Source: Rheum nobile
Taxonomy: Eukaryota > Streptophyta > Magnoliopsida > Caryophyllales > Polygonaceae
Assembly (NCBI GenBank): GCA_027886185.1
Contig: WOAB01000768.1
Coordinates: 496,001-560,000 of the forward strand
DNA length: 64,000 bases
Reading direction: 5' to 3'
Part shown: positions 43,806 to 55,563 of the stretch, one piece after another
Numbering within the stretch: the stretch's first letter is position 1
Layout of the letters: each line of letters opens with the position of its first letter
Position numbers and translations under genes: made by a program
Notes under the pieces: generated by a model
What the model was told of the DNA's origin: nothing
The model's input: only the letters and a program-made list of their open reading frames with translations
The model's database searches: none

Positions 43806-44575
43806 CATGCTCGTCAAGTCGAAAGTAGCAAGAGACCACATTGAGCACCTAAAAGACGCATTTGAAGTACTAAAAAGGTATAACATGAAATTGAATCCGA
43901 CTAAATGCTCTTTTGGAGTGTCTTTAGGTAAGTTCTTGGGATACATGGTGACGCAAAGAGGGATCGAAGCCAGTCCAGACCAAATCAAAGCCATCGTCAA
44001 CCTGAGATCTCCCCGATGCGTCAAAGACGTCCAGAAACTGACAGGACAGATAGCAACATTAAACAAGTCATTCGATTGGACATCGGCACACGAGCAGGCC
44101 TTCCAAGATCTAAAAACATACCTGGCCAGCCCTCTCCTACTAGCCAAACCAAAAGACGACGAGCCACTACCACTGTACCTAGCCGTATCAGAATCGGCAG
44201 TCAGCACAGTCTTAACAAGGGAAGAGGACGGAAAGCAGTCCCCGATCTACTATGTTAGCCGTTCTTTACTCCCTGCCTAAACCAGGTATACGTTGCTCAA
44301 AAAGTTTTTCCTAGCTCTGGTAATGGCATCAAACAAACCCAACCCTTATTTTGAGTCACATGCTATTATTGTAAGAACTAACCATCCCATGAAGACCGTC
44401 ATGAGGAAACCATAATTCACAGGACAAATGGCAAAATAGGCAATACACCTAAGTGGATTCGACATCAAATACGAGCCCAGAACGGCGATCAAATCTCAAG
44501 CTTTAGCTGACTTTGTGGCCGATTTCAGTCCTATACTAGAACAAGAATCCATGAAGGAAGTTACGGTGATCAAAT
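43796..44575 (+). pseudogene. Element D reverse transcriptase end and RNase H
   Basis: Contains the YIDDMLVKS catalytic box, then HLKDAFEVLKRYNMKLNPTK and FLGYMVTQRGIEASPDQIKA (thumb), KDVQKLTGQIATLNKS and the RNase H start LPLYLAVSESAVSTVL. The stop at 44278 lies within the conserved RSLLPAETRY region (TAA replaces the Glu codon). Beyond it, TLLKKFFLALVMASNK, then two more stops, and AIKSQALADFVADFSP, the normal RNase H end in Tat elements. Degenerate. Confidence 0.85.
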
Positions 44576-45143
44576 TTCAAGCTTTATCCGTTTCAGTCCT
44601 ACACTAGAACAAGATCATCATAAACAATCTCAAAAAACGCCTCATAGGGGCAAAAGGAAGGTGGGCCGACGAACTCTCTTTAATATTATGGTCTGACAGA
44701 ACCACTTCAAAGAACGCAACTGGACAAAGTCCCTTCTCACTGGTCTACAGGAGCGAGGCAGTCATCCCCTCCGAGCTACTCATCCCAACTGCCAGATACG
44801 GGTTACAAACCCTATAACAAAATGATGTCGAGTTGACCCATAATCCTGACACTGCAAACGAGATCAGAGAAAGAGCCAGGATCCGAATGATCCAATACCA
44901 ACAACAAGTCGCTAGTACAACAAGAATGTCTGTGTCAAAGTCTTTAAATTAGGGGATTGGGTCTTGAGAAAAACATTCCAAAATACCCAAGATCCAGCCG
45001 ACGGGAAGCTAGCACCTCAATGGGAAGGACCCTACCTTATCAAGGAGATCGTCGGACAAGGCGCGTATCGATTGGAAACAAAGAATGGACAACCACTTCC
45101 GCGAAGCTGGAATGCCACCCACCTACAGTTGTATCACTTCTAA
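44576..45143 (+). pseudogene. Element D integrase, C-terminal remnant
   Basis: Directly after the RNase H end a partly duplicated phrase (ATCAAATYTCAAGCTTTA at about 44490 and 44570) marks a deletion that removed the integrase zinc finger and most of the D,D-35-E core. What remains is the end of the core (GQSPFSLVYRSEAVIPSEL near 44730) and the C-terminal domain in shifting frames, ending with APQWEGPYLIKEIVGQGAYR and RSWNATHLQLYHF before TAA at 45141. Integration activity is impossible. Confidence 0.82.
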
Positions 45144-45762
45144 ATTCATGTACTTTCTCATACTCCCATTACCTTCATTCAATTACACTTGTTTGGTTCA
45201 TTTTACTGACTTAAGCATCAGAGAGTCGTTGGGCTCACACCTAACGGTCACCCCTTGATCTTTTCTTTTATAATTTAAGACAACTCAAACAGGAACAAGA
45301 GGCCTCAAAGATGGACATAGCATTCAAACATACAAATATTTCCATACACAAAAGCTCTTACAAGTACATAATCGATTGGCACACAGGGAATAGAGGAACA
45401 ACACTAAACATTTCATTTACAAGACTTGTCCCACATGAGGTACTTGTCTTTACTTAAACATTACAATTACTTTTCCTTGGAAATACAAAGCATGCTACAC
45501 TAAACACTTAAACATACAAGTCGCTTCGACCAGCTTCCACGCGTCTCGGCCAAGGCGCTACTGACAAGTCAACCTGCAAAAATAAACAAACACAAGGTAC
45601 GTGAAATACTAAAACATTTCACAAAATACGCAACCCGCAATGGTGGATGGGCCGCCAAAACATTGTCCATCCCATCTCCACAATGGCCCAAAACACTTCG
45701 CTAAAATATCTAAAGTCAGAATGTTCGCAAACAACACACAGACAACATTGTCATCACATTAT
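45144..45762 (+). other. Element D non-coding stretch after pol
   Basis: AT-rich, without reading frames. It separates the pol stop from the end of the antisense ORF. Confidence 0.5.
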
Positions 45763-46817
45763 CTAAGACTCGCTTGATTTCTCATTAACATCTGTAGGGG
45801 CGACTTCCTTACCCTTAGTCACCTTAGGAGGAGCCTCTGACGTGTCCTCAACAGCTTCCTCGGTCGCTTCAGGATAGGCTTCTCCTCTTGTCCCGTCCTC
45901 CCTCAAGCCGATGAGCTTGAACAGATCATCACCATGATTACCATTAGGATACAAGAGGTCCATGCTAGCCTTTTCATTATCAACTTTCCAATCCATGTGA
46001 GTTCCCGCAGCAAATTCCTCCATCGTCTCAATGCACGACTTAAGGCAGAAGTACGTCCCTACGTCGCTAGCAATCCGAGCATCCTTTACACGAAGCTCCT
46101 CGATGCTGCCCTCCAACTCATCAAGACGAGCTTGAACCTTCGACATCTTCTTCTCGGACGATGCCAGCTTGTTCTCGGCGGCCTTTACACGATTGTTAGT
46201 AGCCTTCAATTGACCCTCAACTTGAGCAACCGGCTTGTCAGCCATGTCACTCAAAGCTTGAACACTCGAGAACGTAGTGATCGAATATTGCAAGGCATGT
46301 ACACGATGAATTATGTAATCAATTGAAAGAAAAACAATAAAGAAATGTACACACAGTTCACATACATTTTTACCTTCCAAGCGGCAACACCAGCTGCATC
46401 GATGCACTCGATTGGGTACAAATCGCTAATTTCCCTCTTCGCTTCGGGATCTAAGGTATGGAGTAAATCATTCAAAGACCTATTCTTCAACTCACCAATC
46501 ATCATTTCGACAGCGACTATAGCCTTCCTCTTCGCCCCTGAGGTCTTGGATGAAGGCGAATCTACGACAACATTTTTTGTCGGCATAGACGCTTTAGCCA
46601 ACACGGATGCTTTAGCCGTTGGGAGCTTATGCTCCATGAGGCTCTTTCCCGACAGGCAGGCACTCGATCTTTCACCTTGAGGAGCTGTCAGATAAGCACA
46701 ACAAAGTAAGCACACATACAGACCAAAAACCACCCACTCGCATACCTGGAGGAACGAACAAGTGCCTTTGGTGAGAGAGGTAGATGGTGTTGCCATTTCG
46801 GTAGGATCGGTTGTCAA
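45763..46817 (-). pseudogene. Element D antisense additional ORF, C-terminal (coiled-coil) part
   Basis: Two overlapping minus-strand frames. 46817-46311 has a basic Ser/Lys-rich part (TSGAKRKA) and NRSLNDLLHTLDPEAKREIS. 46407-45763 has the coiled coil QVEGQLKATNNRVKAAENKL with KMSKVQARLDELEGSIEELR and an acidic C-terminus. Possible intron borders are CAG/GTATGC at 46745 with TGACAG/CT at 46685, and AAG/GTAAAA near 46376, but the phases do not join simply. The position, antisense to pol just upstream of the 3' LTR, is that of the additional ORF known from Tat-lineage elements; its function is unknown. The first part lies at 49948-50472, beyond the T2 insertion. Confidence 0.6.
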
Positions 46818-46936
46818 GAAATTGATGTTTCATAATGACCTCTCTTCCTCAGAGAACGACAGAAAAATCTTGGTCACACCAGCAAAATCAGAATCCTCCT
46901 TTTCCTCCAGATTTGACACTGAAAAGAGACACATGT

Positions 46937-49814
46937 TGTAATAACACTCAATTTTAGTAAGGGTATTTATGTAATTTACCCAACTCTATTTCTAATAAAG
47001 AAATTTTTGGTATTTGTTTCATAATTCCAAAAATAGAAATGAAATGAGGATTCTTAAAATAAGTTGTACAACTTTAAAGTTTTGAATTAATTAAACTTAT
47101 TGTTAACATTATGTTGATTCTAAATCTAAATAAAACTTATAAAATTTAACCTAGAATATTTAGATCAAGTTTAACATTTTTTGTTAAAGGATTTAAATAT
47201 GATTAAAGCCATAAGAATTGTAACTTAAGCTTGTCTTAGCCTAAGTTAAGTCTATTTTAGTCTAAGTTAATGTTTCTAAATATTAATTTTGGGCTAAAAT
47301 AATATTAGAAACATAGAATTATTAAAATAATTAAGTTTGGAAAAGTTTGGGGAATTTTTGTAATTTTTCAGGAATTTTAAGGGCATTTTTACCCCAACTT
47401 GAAAAGTTGGTTGGGCACTGTTGATCTTCCCCTCCCAAGTGCCCAGCCGAGATTCCTCTTGCCATCCATGGAGGTTTTCGGTCAAATCCGGCCTCGTTTT
47501 GGGCTCGTTTGGTTCGATTAATCCATGGGCTTTTTAGAGGAGGATTAAACGCGCCCAATCTCGGTGGAATCGAAAGTAAACAATTAAGGATAAGATCAAA
47601 TCGGGGCCAATCCGAGATCGTTTCCTTGCAAAATTTATTTGTAAACGAAGATCTCTCCGAGACCTATCCAACCCCTATAAATAGGACATCAATCGTTGAG
47701 GTTTATGCACCCAATAAATTCTCCAAATCTCTCGAACACTAACTCCCAGCCGCAGCTGTTCATCGGCGCAATTCGACGACCACCGTCCTCCATTGACGTC
47801 GCCACCACCACCATTAGGTCCGCCTGGACATCTACTTCCAAAACCCTAAAGCCCCGCCACCGATAAGCCGCCGCTGGCCACCGCATTCGCCGGAAACCGC
47901 AAGTTGCACCACCGATGAGCCATTTCTGGTATTTTCGGATATTGTGACCGATTTTCAGTTTTATTTTATTATTATATGGCTTAATTAAGGTTAAATAAAT
48001 TAATCTTAATTACTGAATAATAAGATGGAATTAATCTTATTTTAATAAAAATAAATTTTAATTAATTAAAATAACTTTGGGTATTATCTTAGACTATGAA
48101 TGGTTAAAATATTAACTTTTCATTCGAATAATATTTTGGAGTAAAACTTTCTGGACTCATAAATAGATTTTAAGATTTATTTATTTATAAAGAGATTATT
48201 TAGAATATATGATTAATTGATTTTTAATCGTATAGATAATCGTCCTACCGATTAAGCCTTGAAAATTGAATTAATTGGAGATAGATTAATTCAATTTAAA
48301 TCTTGAGACATATAACCTTCAATTTTCTTTATTAAATAAATTATCTAATTATAATTTATTTTTGTGTGATTTGGGTACGTCTCGGATTTGCTTTTGGAAC
48401 GGAAATAGAGCAGGGATTCAAGTTGCTACTTGGAAACAACCATCCCCGTTATACCGCTCATCTCTCCATGATTCAAGACAAGTGGCGGTTCGCTCTTGCA
48501 TAATTATTACATTTTTATCTTAATTGTAAATGAATCGGTTGTGCTATTAAGTTGGGATAAATAATTATTTTCTTGTTTGGTAACTTGTGTGAATAAATAA
48601 TGTGATTAATTGAACCTTATTATTAGGTTGTATAATATGCTAGCTACGACCCGTATATATGTATATTATTATCATAGGGTGCTAGATATACTTGGTGTGG
48701 AGTTGTTGTGCATTGGTATGGATATATAAATGCTAGTTTAGCACGAGTATTCGTAGGAACGCTATTTCCTTGCGAGGTTTAGTCGTTTCTTTATAACTTT
48801 GTGTTAGAAGGTTAAATGCCCTGACACTTTTGGTCATGACCTACCCCTATCCGAATATAGGTGGTGGTGCACTTAGCTAGTGCCAATCTTCGGGATTTAT
48901 TGTCATTCTATATCTCATTGCAAGATCTGTTGTGGAAATTAAAAGCTTCAACGTTTAATGCACGTTTTGAAATTAAATAAGATAAGTGCCTTGTTGCACA
49001 TAATTAATATACCCTCGGGCGAGAAGTACAACGTGGAACCCGCCCGGACTCTTGTATTAAAGTAAGTCCTCTTTCCAATCTGGATTCGCATTATGCGGTG
49101 AGGTTGGTCGTGGACCCAAATAATCAAGGTCGGTTTTCAAACTTTATGTGAATTATAATGTTCCCAAACAAATTCATTAATTTTCCATAAGACTCATTTC
49201 CTTTGGAGTTTTCTCTTGTCTCATACATGTTCTTTCATTTCAGTGAGAGTATCTGGGTTATATATCGTCTTTCGGTTTTTATTCGGGAGACAATGATAGT
49301 AACCAAATACAATCACAAGAACCATTCTGTTTGAGCCCTTGCGTAGTCTTTCATTAGACTGACCAACCTTTTTCTTTCCTTGCATGGTTGGCTGGTGTCA
49401 TCCGTCCTATACGGCACATCAGTGGTTGGTCTCGTACGCCTTGAAGTAACAAATCGAAGACGAAGGCTTGCAGACGAAGATAAAGGAATAGTATTTTAAG
49501 AGTTGTCTAGTGTTGATTAATCTTCCTAAATAAATGTAAGATGTAGTTAAAATATTCATGTAATTAAGATTTACTTAAAGTCTTCTGCTGTAATTTCAAT
49601 ACCGTTTGTAAAACTATCCTTCTCAATTTACGAGAGGAATTTTAATAAAAGATTGAGTTTCTTTATATAAAGTCTTCTGCTATTTACTCTTTATTATTTA
49701 ATATTCGTTTAATTATTTAAGTATAATTATTCCGATTAAAACCTTGGGTGGCTTTGGTCTTTATAGTCTGAGGTCACTGGCGTGTACTACCGACGTAAGT
49801 CGGGGGTGTTACAC
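46937..49814 (+). mobile_element. T2: solitary TG...CA unit (solo LTR, 2.9 kb) inside element D antisense ORF region
   Basis: Begins TGTAATAACACTC, ends GGGGGTGTTACA, flanked by the exact duplication CATGT (46932-46936 and 49815-49819). Same family as T1 and T3: it shares the AGTGGCGGTTCGCTCTTGC landmark (48480), GTAGGAACGCTA (48752) and the final CTGAGGTCACTGGC. A good TATA box, CTATAAATAG, is at 47676-47685 and is followed by a Pro/Arg-codon-rich leader to about 47930. No internal region or second LTR. Confidence 0.82.
47677..47684 (+). promoter_or_regulatory. TATA box of the T2 LTR
   Basis: TATAAATA in the context CCCCTATAAATAGGAC, a standard plant core promoter arrangement, about 740 bp from the LTR start. 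T1 has the weaker CTATTTAT at the equivalent place. Confidence 0.6.
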
Positions 49815-49947
49815 ATGTGTGCACAAGTTAAAGAAGCGTCAACTAAAAATCCAAAAAGACAAATACAATACATGATGCCCTCCAAACATCCCGCAAGAAA
49901 GAACATTTGAAACCCCCCTCAAGCGATTTCTTTTCCACGAAGAAGAA

Positions 49948-50472
49948 CTATGATCTCCACCCACGGTCGTTAACGTTAAGGTTCTGGGCGATGGGTTGTC
50001 TATCCTGCCTAAGACGCAATTGGAAATGGGAAGACCCTTGAGTACTCAAGTAATAATAATGCCAAAGCGCATCGAAATCAAAGTCGATCTCGACACTGGA
50101 AATCAAAAGATCAATCACTCTAAGAAGCCGCCATGCGTGAGGCATGACCTGACATAGGGCAAGATTCAAGACAGCCAAGAAATTTTGAACCAAGTTCGAG
50201 AAAGGAAAGGTATGACCCACCTTAAAAGGGTATTCAAAGAAACAAATCCACCCGTCTCGGCGCCAATCGGCACGTTTGTGAGGACGAGAGAGACGAGCGA
50301 CTGTCTTAGGGGGAAATTGACCTACCTCCAGAATAGTGTTTAACTCCGACTGGGTTAGGGTTCCGGCCACAGAATCCTCGGGGTTGAGAAGCTTCGACGG
50401 GGTGAAACCACTGTCCTCCTCGCCAGAGCCGAAAGACGACGCCTTGGTGTTCTTTGATCGAGAAAACTCCAT
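49948..50472 (-). CDS. Element D antisense additional ORF, N-terminal part
   Basis: 174 codons open on the minus strand, starting MEFSRSKNTKASS 280 bp from the 3' LTR. It contains GQFPPKTVARLSRPHKRADW, then FFEYPFKVGHTFPFSNLVQN and LNLALCQVMPHAWRLLRVID. This is the pattern of the plant putative gypsy-type transposon family (Transposase_28-like in older annotation), which is the antisense ORF of Tat-lineage elements. The frame runs to near the T2 boundary at 49820, so T2 split this gene from its coiled-coil part at 45763-46817. It would be transcribed opposite to the element from a promoter in or near the 3' LTR. Function unknown. Confidence 0.65.
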   Translation of the reverse strand: MEFSRSKNTKASSFGSGEEDSGFTPSKLLNPEDSVAGTLTQSELNTILEVGQFPPKTVARLSRPHKRADWRRDGWICFFEYPFKVGHTFPFSNLVQNFLAVLNLALCQVMPHAWRLLRVIDLLISSVEIDFDFDALWHYYYLSTQGSSHFQLRLRQDRQPIAQNLNVNDRGWRS

Positions 50473-50754
50473 CGTAAAAGAACAGCAAGAAATTTGAAAT
50501 TTTTACATGTGAAAGATGATGCGTTTTGCAGTAAAAAGGAGATGGTGAAAAGAAGTGAGTTGATCGTGTATTTAAGAAGGAAAACCGCCAGCCCAATCGG
50601 CCAAAGCAATGGTCCAGTAACTTGCCTCACGTCACCGATCTTCTGCAACAAAATCGGCAGGAAAAGATTACGCATGAAAGTAAACTTTCTGAAAACATAA
50701 CTGTCCCATCAACCGCAAGGGGCTCTCTCCGGCCGAGTTATGTTTTGGGGCAAT
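50473..50754 (+). other. Element D 3' untranslated region with polypurine tract
   Basis: About 280 bp between the antisense start codon and the 3' LTR. The end, TGTTTTGGGGCAAT (50741-50754), includes the polypurine tract. On the minus strand this would be the promoter/leader side of the antisense ORF. Confidence 0.55.
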
Positions 50755-51188
50755 TGTTGGGCTCCGAATTTCAGCAACCTATCAAGTCGGCCGAATCGAT
50801 GGAAAGACGATTCTCCCCAAGGAAACCGGAGCTGACTCATTAGTGGATGTTAGGCTTTAGTAGACGTTGGAGCAAATCTCGGCCCCACGACACCTGTAAC
50901 GACTACCCCAAAATCTCGGACAAGTAGGTTCATATAGGATAGTCTAAATATGAATCGTATGATCATTGTAAAGTACATTACTATCATCGAATACAATCCA
51001 TAATCTCTAGCTCTCGTTCTTACTTTCTCTGAAATCTCTCTAAACCGAATTCTCATTTGCAATATCGAAGCGACCAACGATTGAAACTTTAGGTTGATTT
51101 GGATTATTCAGACTCTTTCAGTCGAATCATTGTCTAATTGCCCTTCATAAGGCGATTCGGATCAGTTTGATATTTTCTCCCCAAAACA
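50755..51188 (+). repeat. Element D 3' LTR
   Basis: 434 bp, TGTTGGGCTCCG to CCCCAAAACA. It matches the left LTR with scattered differences. Confidence 0.87.
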
Positions 51189-52080
51189 ATAATGACATGG
51201 TGTATTATTTTTAGATCGCCTTCTGATTAATAATGAAGGTATAAGAAGTCTACTTAAGCTTGATTACTCTTGGATTCAATTTGTGATGGAATCCATTTTT
51301 AGTAAGCGCCCTAATCATTCACGATTTTTTTTGTTTGCTAACCTATATTTGAAAAGTTGTTTGATATAATGTGTTGAGCAACTTTGTCTTTCAAAAGCAG
51401 TTGCGTAATTTATGATAGACAGCACAACTCAATCACACTAGAATAGCTCCACACACCGAGGGTTGTGACCTTGGGGTGATATTCAAATACACTCCTATCA
51501 TTGCATATTCATTTTATCAAGTATACATGTATCCGTTATTAAAAATCGTGTTTGTTACGTGACCTCAAATCTACAATACGTATATGTTAGTGATGCATGT
51601 GTCCAGTGTTTGTTGATACTTTGCCTATGTACCAATGCATTATTATAAACTATTTCTTAGTTAAATTCAAGACACACCAATTGAAAATTTTGATTTTGGT
51701 AAGGGCATTTATCTATGATAGTGTTCGATCATGAGCTATAAATAAGCGAATTACATCAAAAATACGTGAAGAGAGGGACAAGAGTTAAATTGAGGTTAAG
51801 TCAAGTGGTTAAAAATTTTGTGAAGAGATATATAGGACTTTGCCTTATATTGTACTACGATAGTTTAGGGTGAATGAAGTAGTACAAAGCATGACTGTTT
51901 GGCTTTAAGTGATGATAATTATTATTCTAGATGACTTAAAATCAAAAAGTACTGTAAGGGGGCCCTACTTGAGCGAGCAGGAGCCAAGCCCCAGGCCTTC
52001 GGCCCAGAGCTTTAACGGGCTCGCAAAAGTGCCACAGGCAAGATCATACATTGATATGGACTGAAAATGTAAAGGTTGCT
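51189..52080. other. AT-rich intergenic DNA
   Basis: No gene recognised. A short GC-rich stretch at 51959-52040 (CCCCAGGCCTTCGGCCCAG) precedes the copia fragment and may belong to it or to unrelated filler. Confidence 0.4.
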
Positions 52081-52375
52081 GAAGAGGTATGGACTGGGAT
52101 AGACATTGATCTATCAAACTTGAAGATATTTGGTTGTCCTGCATATGTTTTAATTCCCAATGATGAACGGTCAAAGTTGGACTCTTAAGTCCAAAAGGTG
52201 CATCTTTCTAGGATTTGAGAAAGGTGTGAAAGGCTTCAAGTTATGGGATCATATGGCTAAGAAGAGGGTGATCAGTCGAGATGTTGTGTTCGATGAGCAG
52301 TATATGCTGCAACAGGCAAGATCAAAACAGGTTCATGTAACAACTGAGACTGATACCGGATCCAGAGCAGTGTAG
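52081..52375 (+). pseudogene. Ty1/copia polyprotein fragment (integrase end)
   Basis: EEVWTGIDIDLSNLKIFGCP and VLIPNDERSKLDS in one frame. After a one-base insertion near 52187 the sequence continues in another frame with KSKRCIFLGFEKGVKGFKLW and KKRVISRDVVFDE. This is the conserved segment between the copia integrase core and reverse transcriptase. No LTR or other part of the element is visible nearby, so it is an isolated fragment. Confidence 0.85.
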
Positions 52376-53372
52376 GTGGAGCTTGATAAGGAATCTACAA
52401 GGATCATTTACATTTAAATGTTCAAGGTAGGGATCAAGAGAGGTTGGATCAAGAGTGGTAGGATTAGTCAGAACGTATCTTGCTTTGGAGAGGAGAGGAC
52501 GGGCGGCCACGAACACACACCGCCAAGCTGCACCGCTGCAGACCCCAGTATAAAATCGCCACCGATGAGCATCATCAGAACTCTCTTGACCATGTCGCAA
52601 GCGCCCCATAGCCCGAAGAAAAGATGCGCCCAAAGACGATGACCCCCACCCAGCTGTCCATGTCCAGACTCTGTTCAGATTGGTTAGTCGGAGGTGTTGA
52701 GTTCTGCCAGGGTGTTTTGAGGGTATGTGTCGCTCCAGTTCATCCTTAGCCAGGTTTGAGTTGCAAGGAGATAGAAGAGAGGCAGATAAAAAAGGTTGCG
52801 TAGAATTTTTGAGTTGATGTTGGGAGATTGGGGGTGGATCTTGAAGGAGATGGCTAAGGGAGCAAAGGGCGGCCGGCTGTTCGGAATTTGGTTTGGGTTG
52901 TGCAGAGAGCATTTTCATTGTTCACTACTGCTATAAACGTTGAACATGACCGCGACGCAACAACAAAAAATCATTATATTGGTTATTACAATGAATTTAT
53001 GAATTAGCCTTAAACCCGGTACATGTAACGATATTCCTCAAATTGTGTTACAAATTTTAAATATTATATATATATATAAACTATTTTAAGGTTAATATAT
53101 GTAATATTATATTGAAATACTATATAAAAACTATTTCATATAATAATCTTTTATAAAAATGAAGTATTAATAAAAGCTACAATTGTTATATGTTCATATA
53201 TTATATTAGTATGAAAAATGATAATAAATTTATCAACATATAAGGCTTATAACCACCCATTTTCATATAATATTTACACTAATTTTCTCTTTTTAAAAAG
53301 GAGTGGAGATAATGGGTCATGTGTCAAGTGTATAGAGTGTCATGCGGTTCAAATATTCACCTTTAAACAAAA
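52376..53372. other. Intergenic DNA, partly GC-richer
   Basis: 52490-52700 is GC-richer than its surroundings, and a 198-codon minus-strand frame (52918-52322) covers it, but half of that frame overlaps the copia fragment and the translation has no recognisable domain. From 52960 the DNA is AT-rich with TA repeats. No gene called. Confidence 0.4.
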
Positions 53373-53399
53373 CTAGTGTAGACCCGGTGCTATGCACCG
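53373..53399 (-). mobile_element. Helitron-like 3' terminus (hairpin plus CTAG)
   Basis: On the minus strand CGGTGC-ATA-GCACCG forms a 6-bp-stem hairpin (53385-53399), followed after GGTCTACA by CTAG and then T (53372). A short hairpin about ten bases before CTRR, with insertion before T, is how plant Helitrons end. The element would extend to higher coordinates. I could not locate its TC 5' end, and no Rep/helicase is visible, so this is a candidate only. Confidence 0.4.
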
Positions 53400-54940
53400 A
53401 TTATTTAAATATGTATTATCAATTTAATATATCTCTAACACGTACATATACAGAGCTTAGTGAAAACCTCATACCTTATACAGGAGTAATACAAAATTAA
53501 TAATATGTTATATAAGTATGATTGATATAAAGTATTGATAATATAATTTTAAATAAAAAAAAATTGTTTATAAAACATTGTTAATGAAAAATAGTAACAT
53601 GCAAATTTTGGTGTTTATATTAAAAATGTAATTTATAAACAATAATTTGATCAAAATTATGAATTGAATGTGAAAAATACCCCGTATATGGTAGACTTTA
53701 TATGAAGTCCAAAGCTATTACTTTGATTAAAATAATAAAATAAACTTAGTTTATATTTCTTATTCTAAAAAAATTATATAAATATTACTCATAAAAAATT
53801 AAAATTTAAAGTTTCATTTTTTTTTTGGTAAAGAGAGACAACACTCTCAAAGCAAAAAAGAAAAGAAAAGGACTACTTAACAACATAACGGTATGTAGTC
53901 CGACCCCTAATATCATCCAGGAGGAGAGGGAGAGCGCCATCCGGAGGAACCCCAAGGGAATGGCAACCCAAAACAGAAGAAAAAGCCAAGGAAGCTAATT
54001 ATATTAATTTGAACTACAAATGCATCACAAGAACATCATAGGCAAAAGTAGGCGAGAAATAGACAAATGATATCAAATATAGTAAGACATACATATACTT
54101 GCATACCAAAGGAAAATCTCAAAAACATAAACTAACAAATAAAAACTCTCATGTATATATCTACAATATAGAAGAGTGTACTAAAATAGCAATCCTCTCA
54201 CCCATCCTCATTTATGTGTATTTTGGTTCTCTATAGCTAAGAAACATTTCAATTTGAATGCACACCTTCTCTTCTATCAGTGGTACAACGACTTTCCATG
54301 TTTCCACTTCAACATTTTTCATGGGCCACCAAGCAAAAACTTTTTAAATTTTATAGATGAAAATGAAAAAAAAAAAAGATGTATATCGACATCCGCTTAT
54401 TCTTCTACTGTTGTTGTCGTGGAGCTTCAATTATACTTGTTTTTTTTCCTCTTCTTTTTCTCATATGCAAGAAGTATATAATGTGAGTTTCAAAAGAGCT
54501 TACTCATGCTTGAGATTGAACGCGAATAACATACAACGCAAGTACTAGTATGGCGTTTGAGAGAGCTTTGTACAGACAGTGCTGAATATTACTTTAAAGT
54601 AGTAAATTAAACTCACCTACACGTTGATAAGCAACATAGATTGAAATGAGAAAATGAAAGAAATTGATATTACATGTTAGAAAAGTGACAAATAATATAC
54701 CAATTGTGTCAAGCATATACCTAGTATGATTGCAAACTTGATGCACGAACCGGTACCCATAAAATGCCACCATAAAATATTGAAATTCCCTGCCAAGTAT
54801 AATTGAAAGAAGTTTATTTGAATTTTGCTAGCAATAACTCAAGCACAAGATTACCCGATTCAAATTGAAACACAAATCGAAACCCCGCCTTAGATTTTGA
54901 ACCTATCTTTTTTAGTTCATTAAATCTTAATTATAATGAC
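53400..54940. other. AT-rich DNA without recognisable genes
   Basis: Possibly the body of the Helitron-like element ending at 53373. A less AT-rich patch at 53830-53995 (CCAGGAGGAGAGGGAGAGCG) has no clear frame. The open frames at 54254-54548 are low-complexity, Phe/Ser-rich and not convincing. Confidence 0.4.
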
Positions 54941-54945
54941 CACAT

Positions 54946-55558
54946 TGTTTTGGGCGAAAAAGATCGAACTGACCTGAATCGCTTAAAGAGGGAGCAACTA
55001 GACAACAATAAGATCAGTAATATCTAAATAATCCAAATCAACTTAACAATCAAAAGAGATAAATTAAACGGATGTAATATAAACTTATCTCCCTGAAATA
55101 AGAGACTAATCAAATACAGAAATTTAGCCATCGGTCGCTTCAATACTGAAATGAAGAACTGAGCTAGAGAATGATTATAAAAACGAGTAAGAGAGTAGCG
55201 AATTATAGCTTGTATTCAGTAGAAATGATAATGTGTCGTTACAAGATAGTTTTCTCTATATTTATACTAGTTTTTGGCTTGAATCCGTTGGCAAATCCGC
55301 CCGAGATTCATGGAAGACGTTATCCTGCACGTGGGTCGGTTAAAATCGTTCGAGATCTGCGTGAGTCGTCTAGCTGCGTACTGGTCGCTCCGAAATCCGC
55401 GGAGGTCGTCGCTCTGACCACTGGTCGCCCCGAGATCTCTGGAGGCTGAACTGACCGGATCAAGATTTCTGAAAGTTGTTTCTGACCGGATCTTCTAGAA
55501 GACAGCTTTGGTTCAACCAATTGGGCCGATCTAATGGGCTGAAAAACGAGGCCCAACA
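54946..55558 (-). mobile_element. Solo LTR related to element D, inverted
   Basis: 613 bp running TGTTTTGGGCG to GGCCCAACA on the plus strand, that is TGTTGGGCC to CGCCCAAAACA on the minus strand. The exact duplication CACAT stands on both sides (54941-54945 and 55559-55563). Its end (GTCTAGTTGC..CCCT, then GCGATTCAGGTCAGTTCGAT) aligns with the end of element D's LTR, so it is a diverged relative. No internal sequence remains. Confidence 0.88.
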
Positions 55559-55563
55559 CACAT

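Larger units (their letters stand above)
31774..51188 (+). mobile_element. Element D: Tat-like Ty3/gypsy LTR retrotransposon with three nested insertions
   Basis: LTRs of 431-434 bp at 31774-32204 and 50755-51188 begin TGTTGGGCTC and end near CAAAA[T/C]A. The primer site TGGCGCCCACCGTAAGG follows the left LTR and a purine tract (TGTTTTGGGG) precedes the right one, giving plus orientation. The order is gag, protease, reverse transcriptase, RNase H, truncated integrase, then an antisense ORF before the 3' LTR, typical of the Tat lineage. Insertions T1 (32300-35781), a CACTA element (36755-41470) and T2 (46937-49814) account for 11 kb. The flanking pentamers (AGTAT, ATAAT) do not match well, so one end may have been altered. 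Confidence 0.85.

Noticed and set aside
31769..51193. Target duplication of element D
   Set aside because: AGTAT and ATAAT match at only three of five positions; I do not claim a duplication.
52322..52918. 198-codon minus-strand frame near the copia fragment
   Set aside because: Half of it is antisense to the recognised copia integrase segment, and the rest has no domain.
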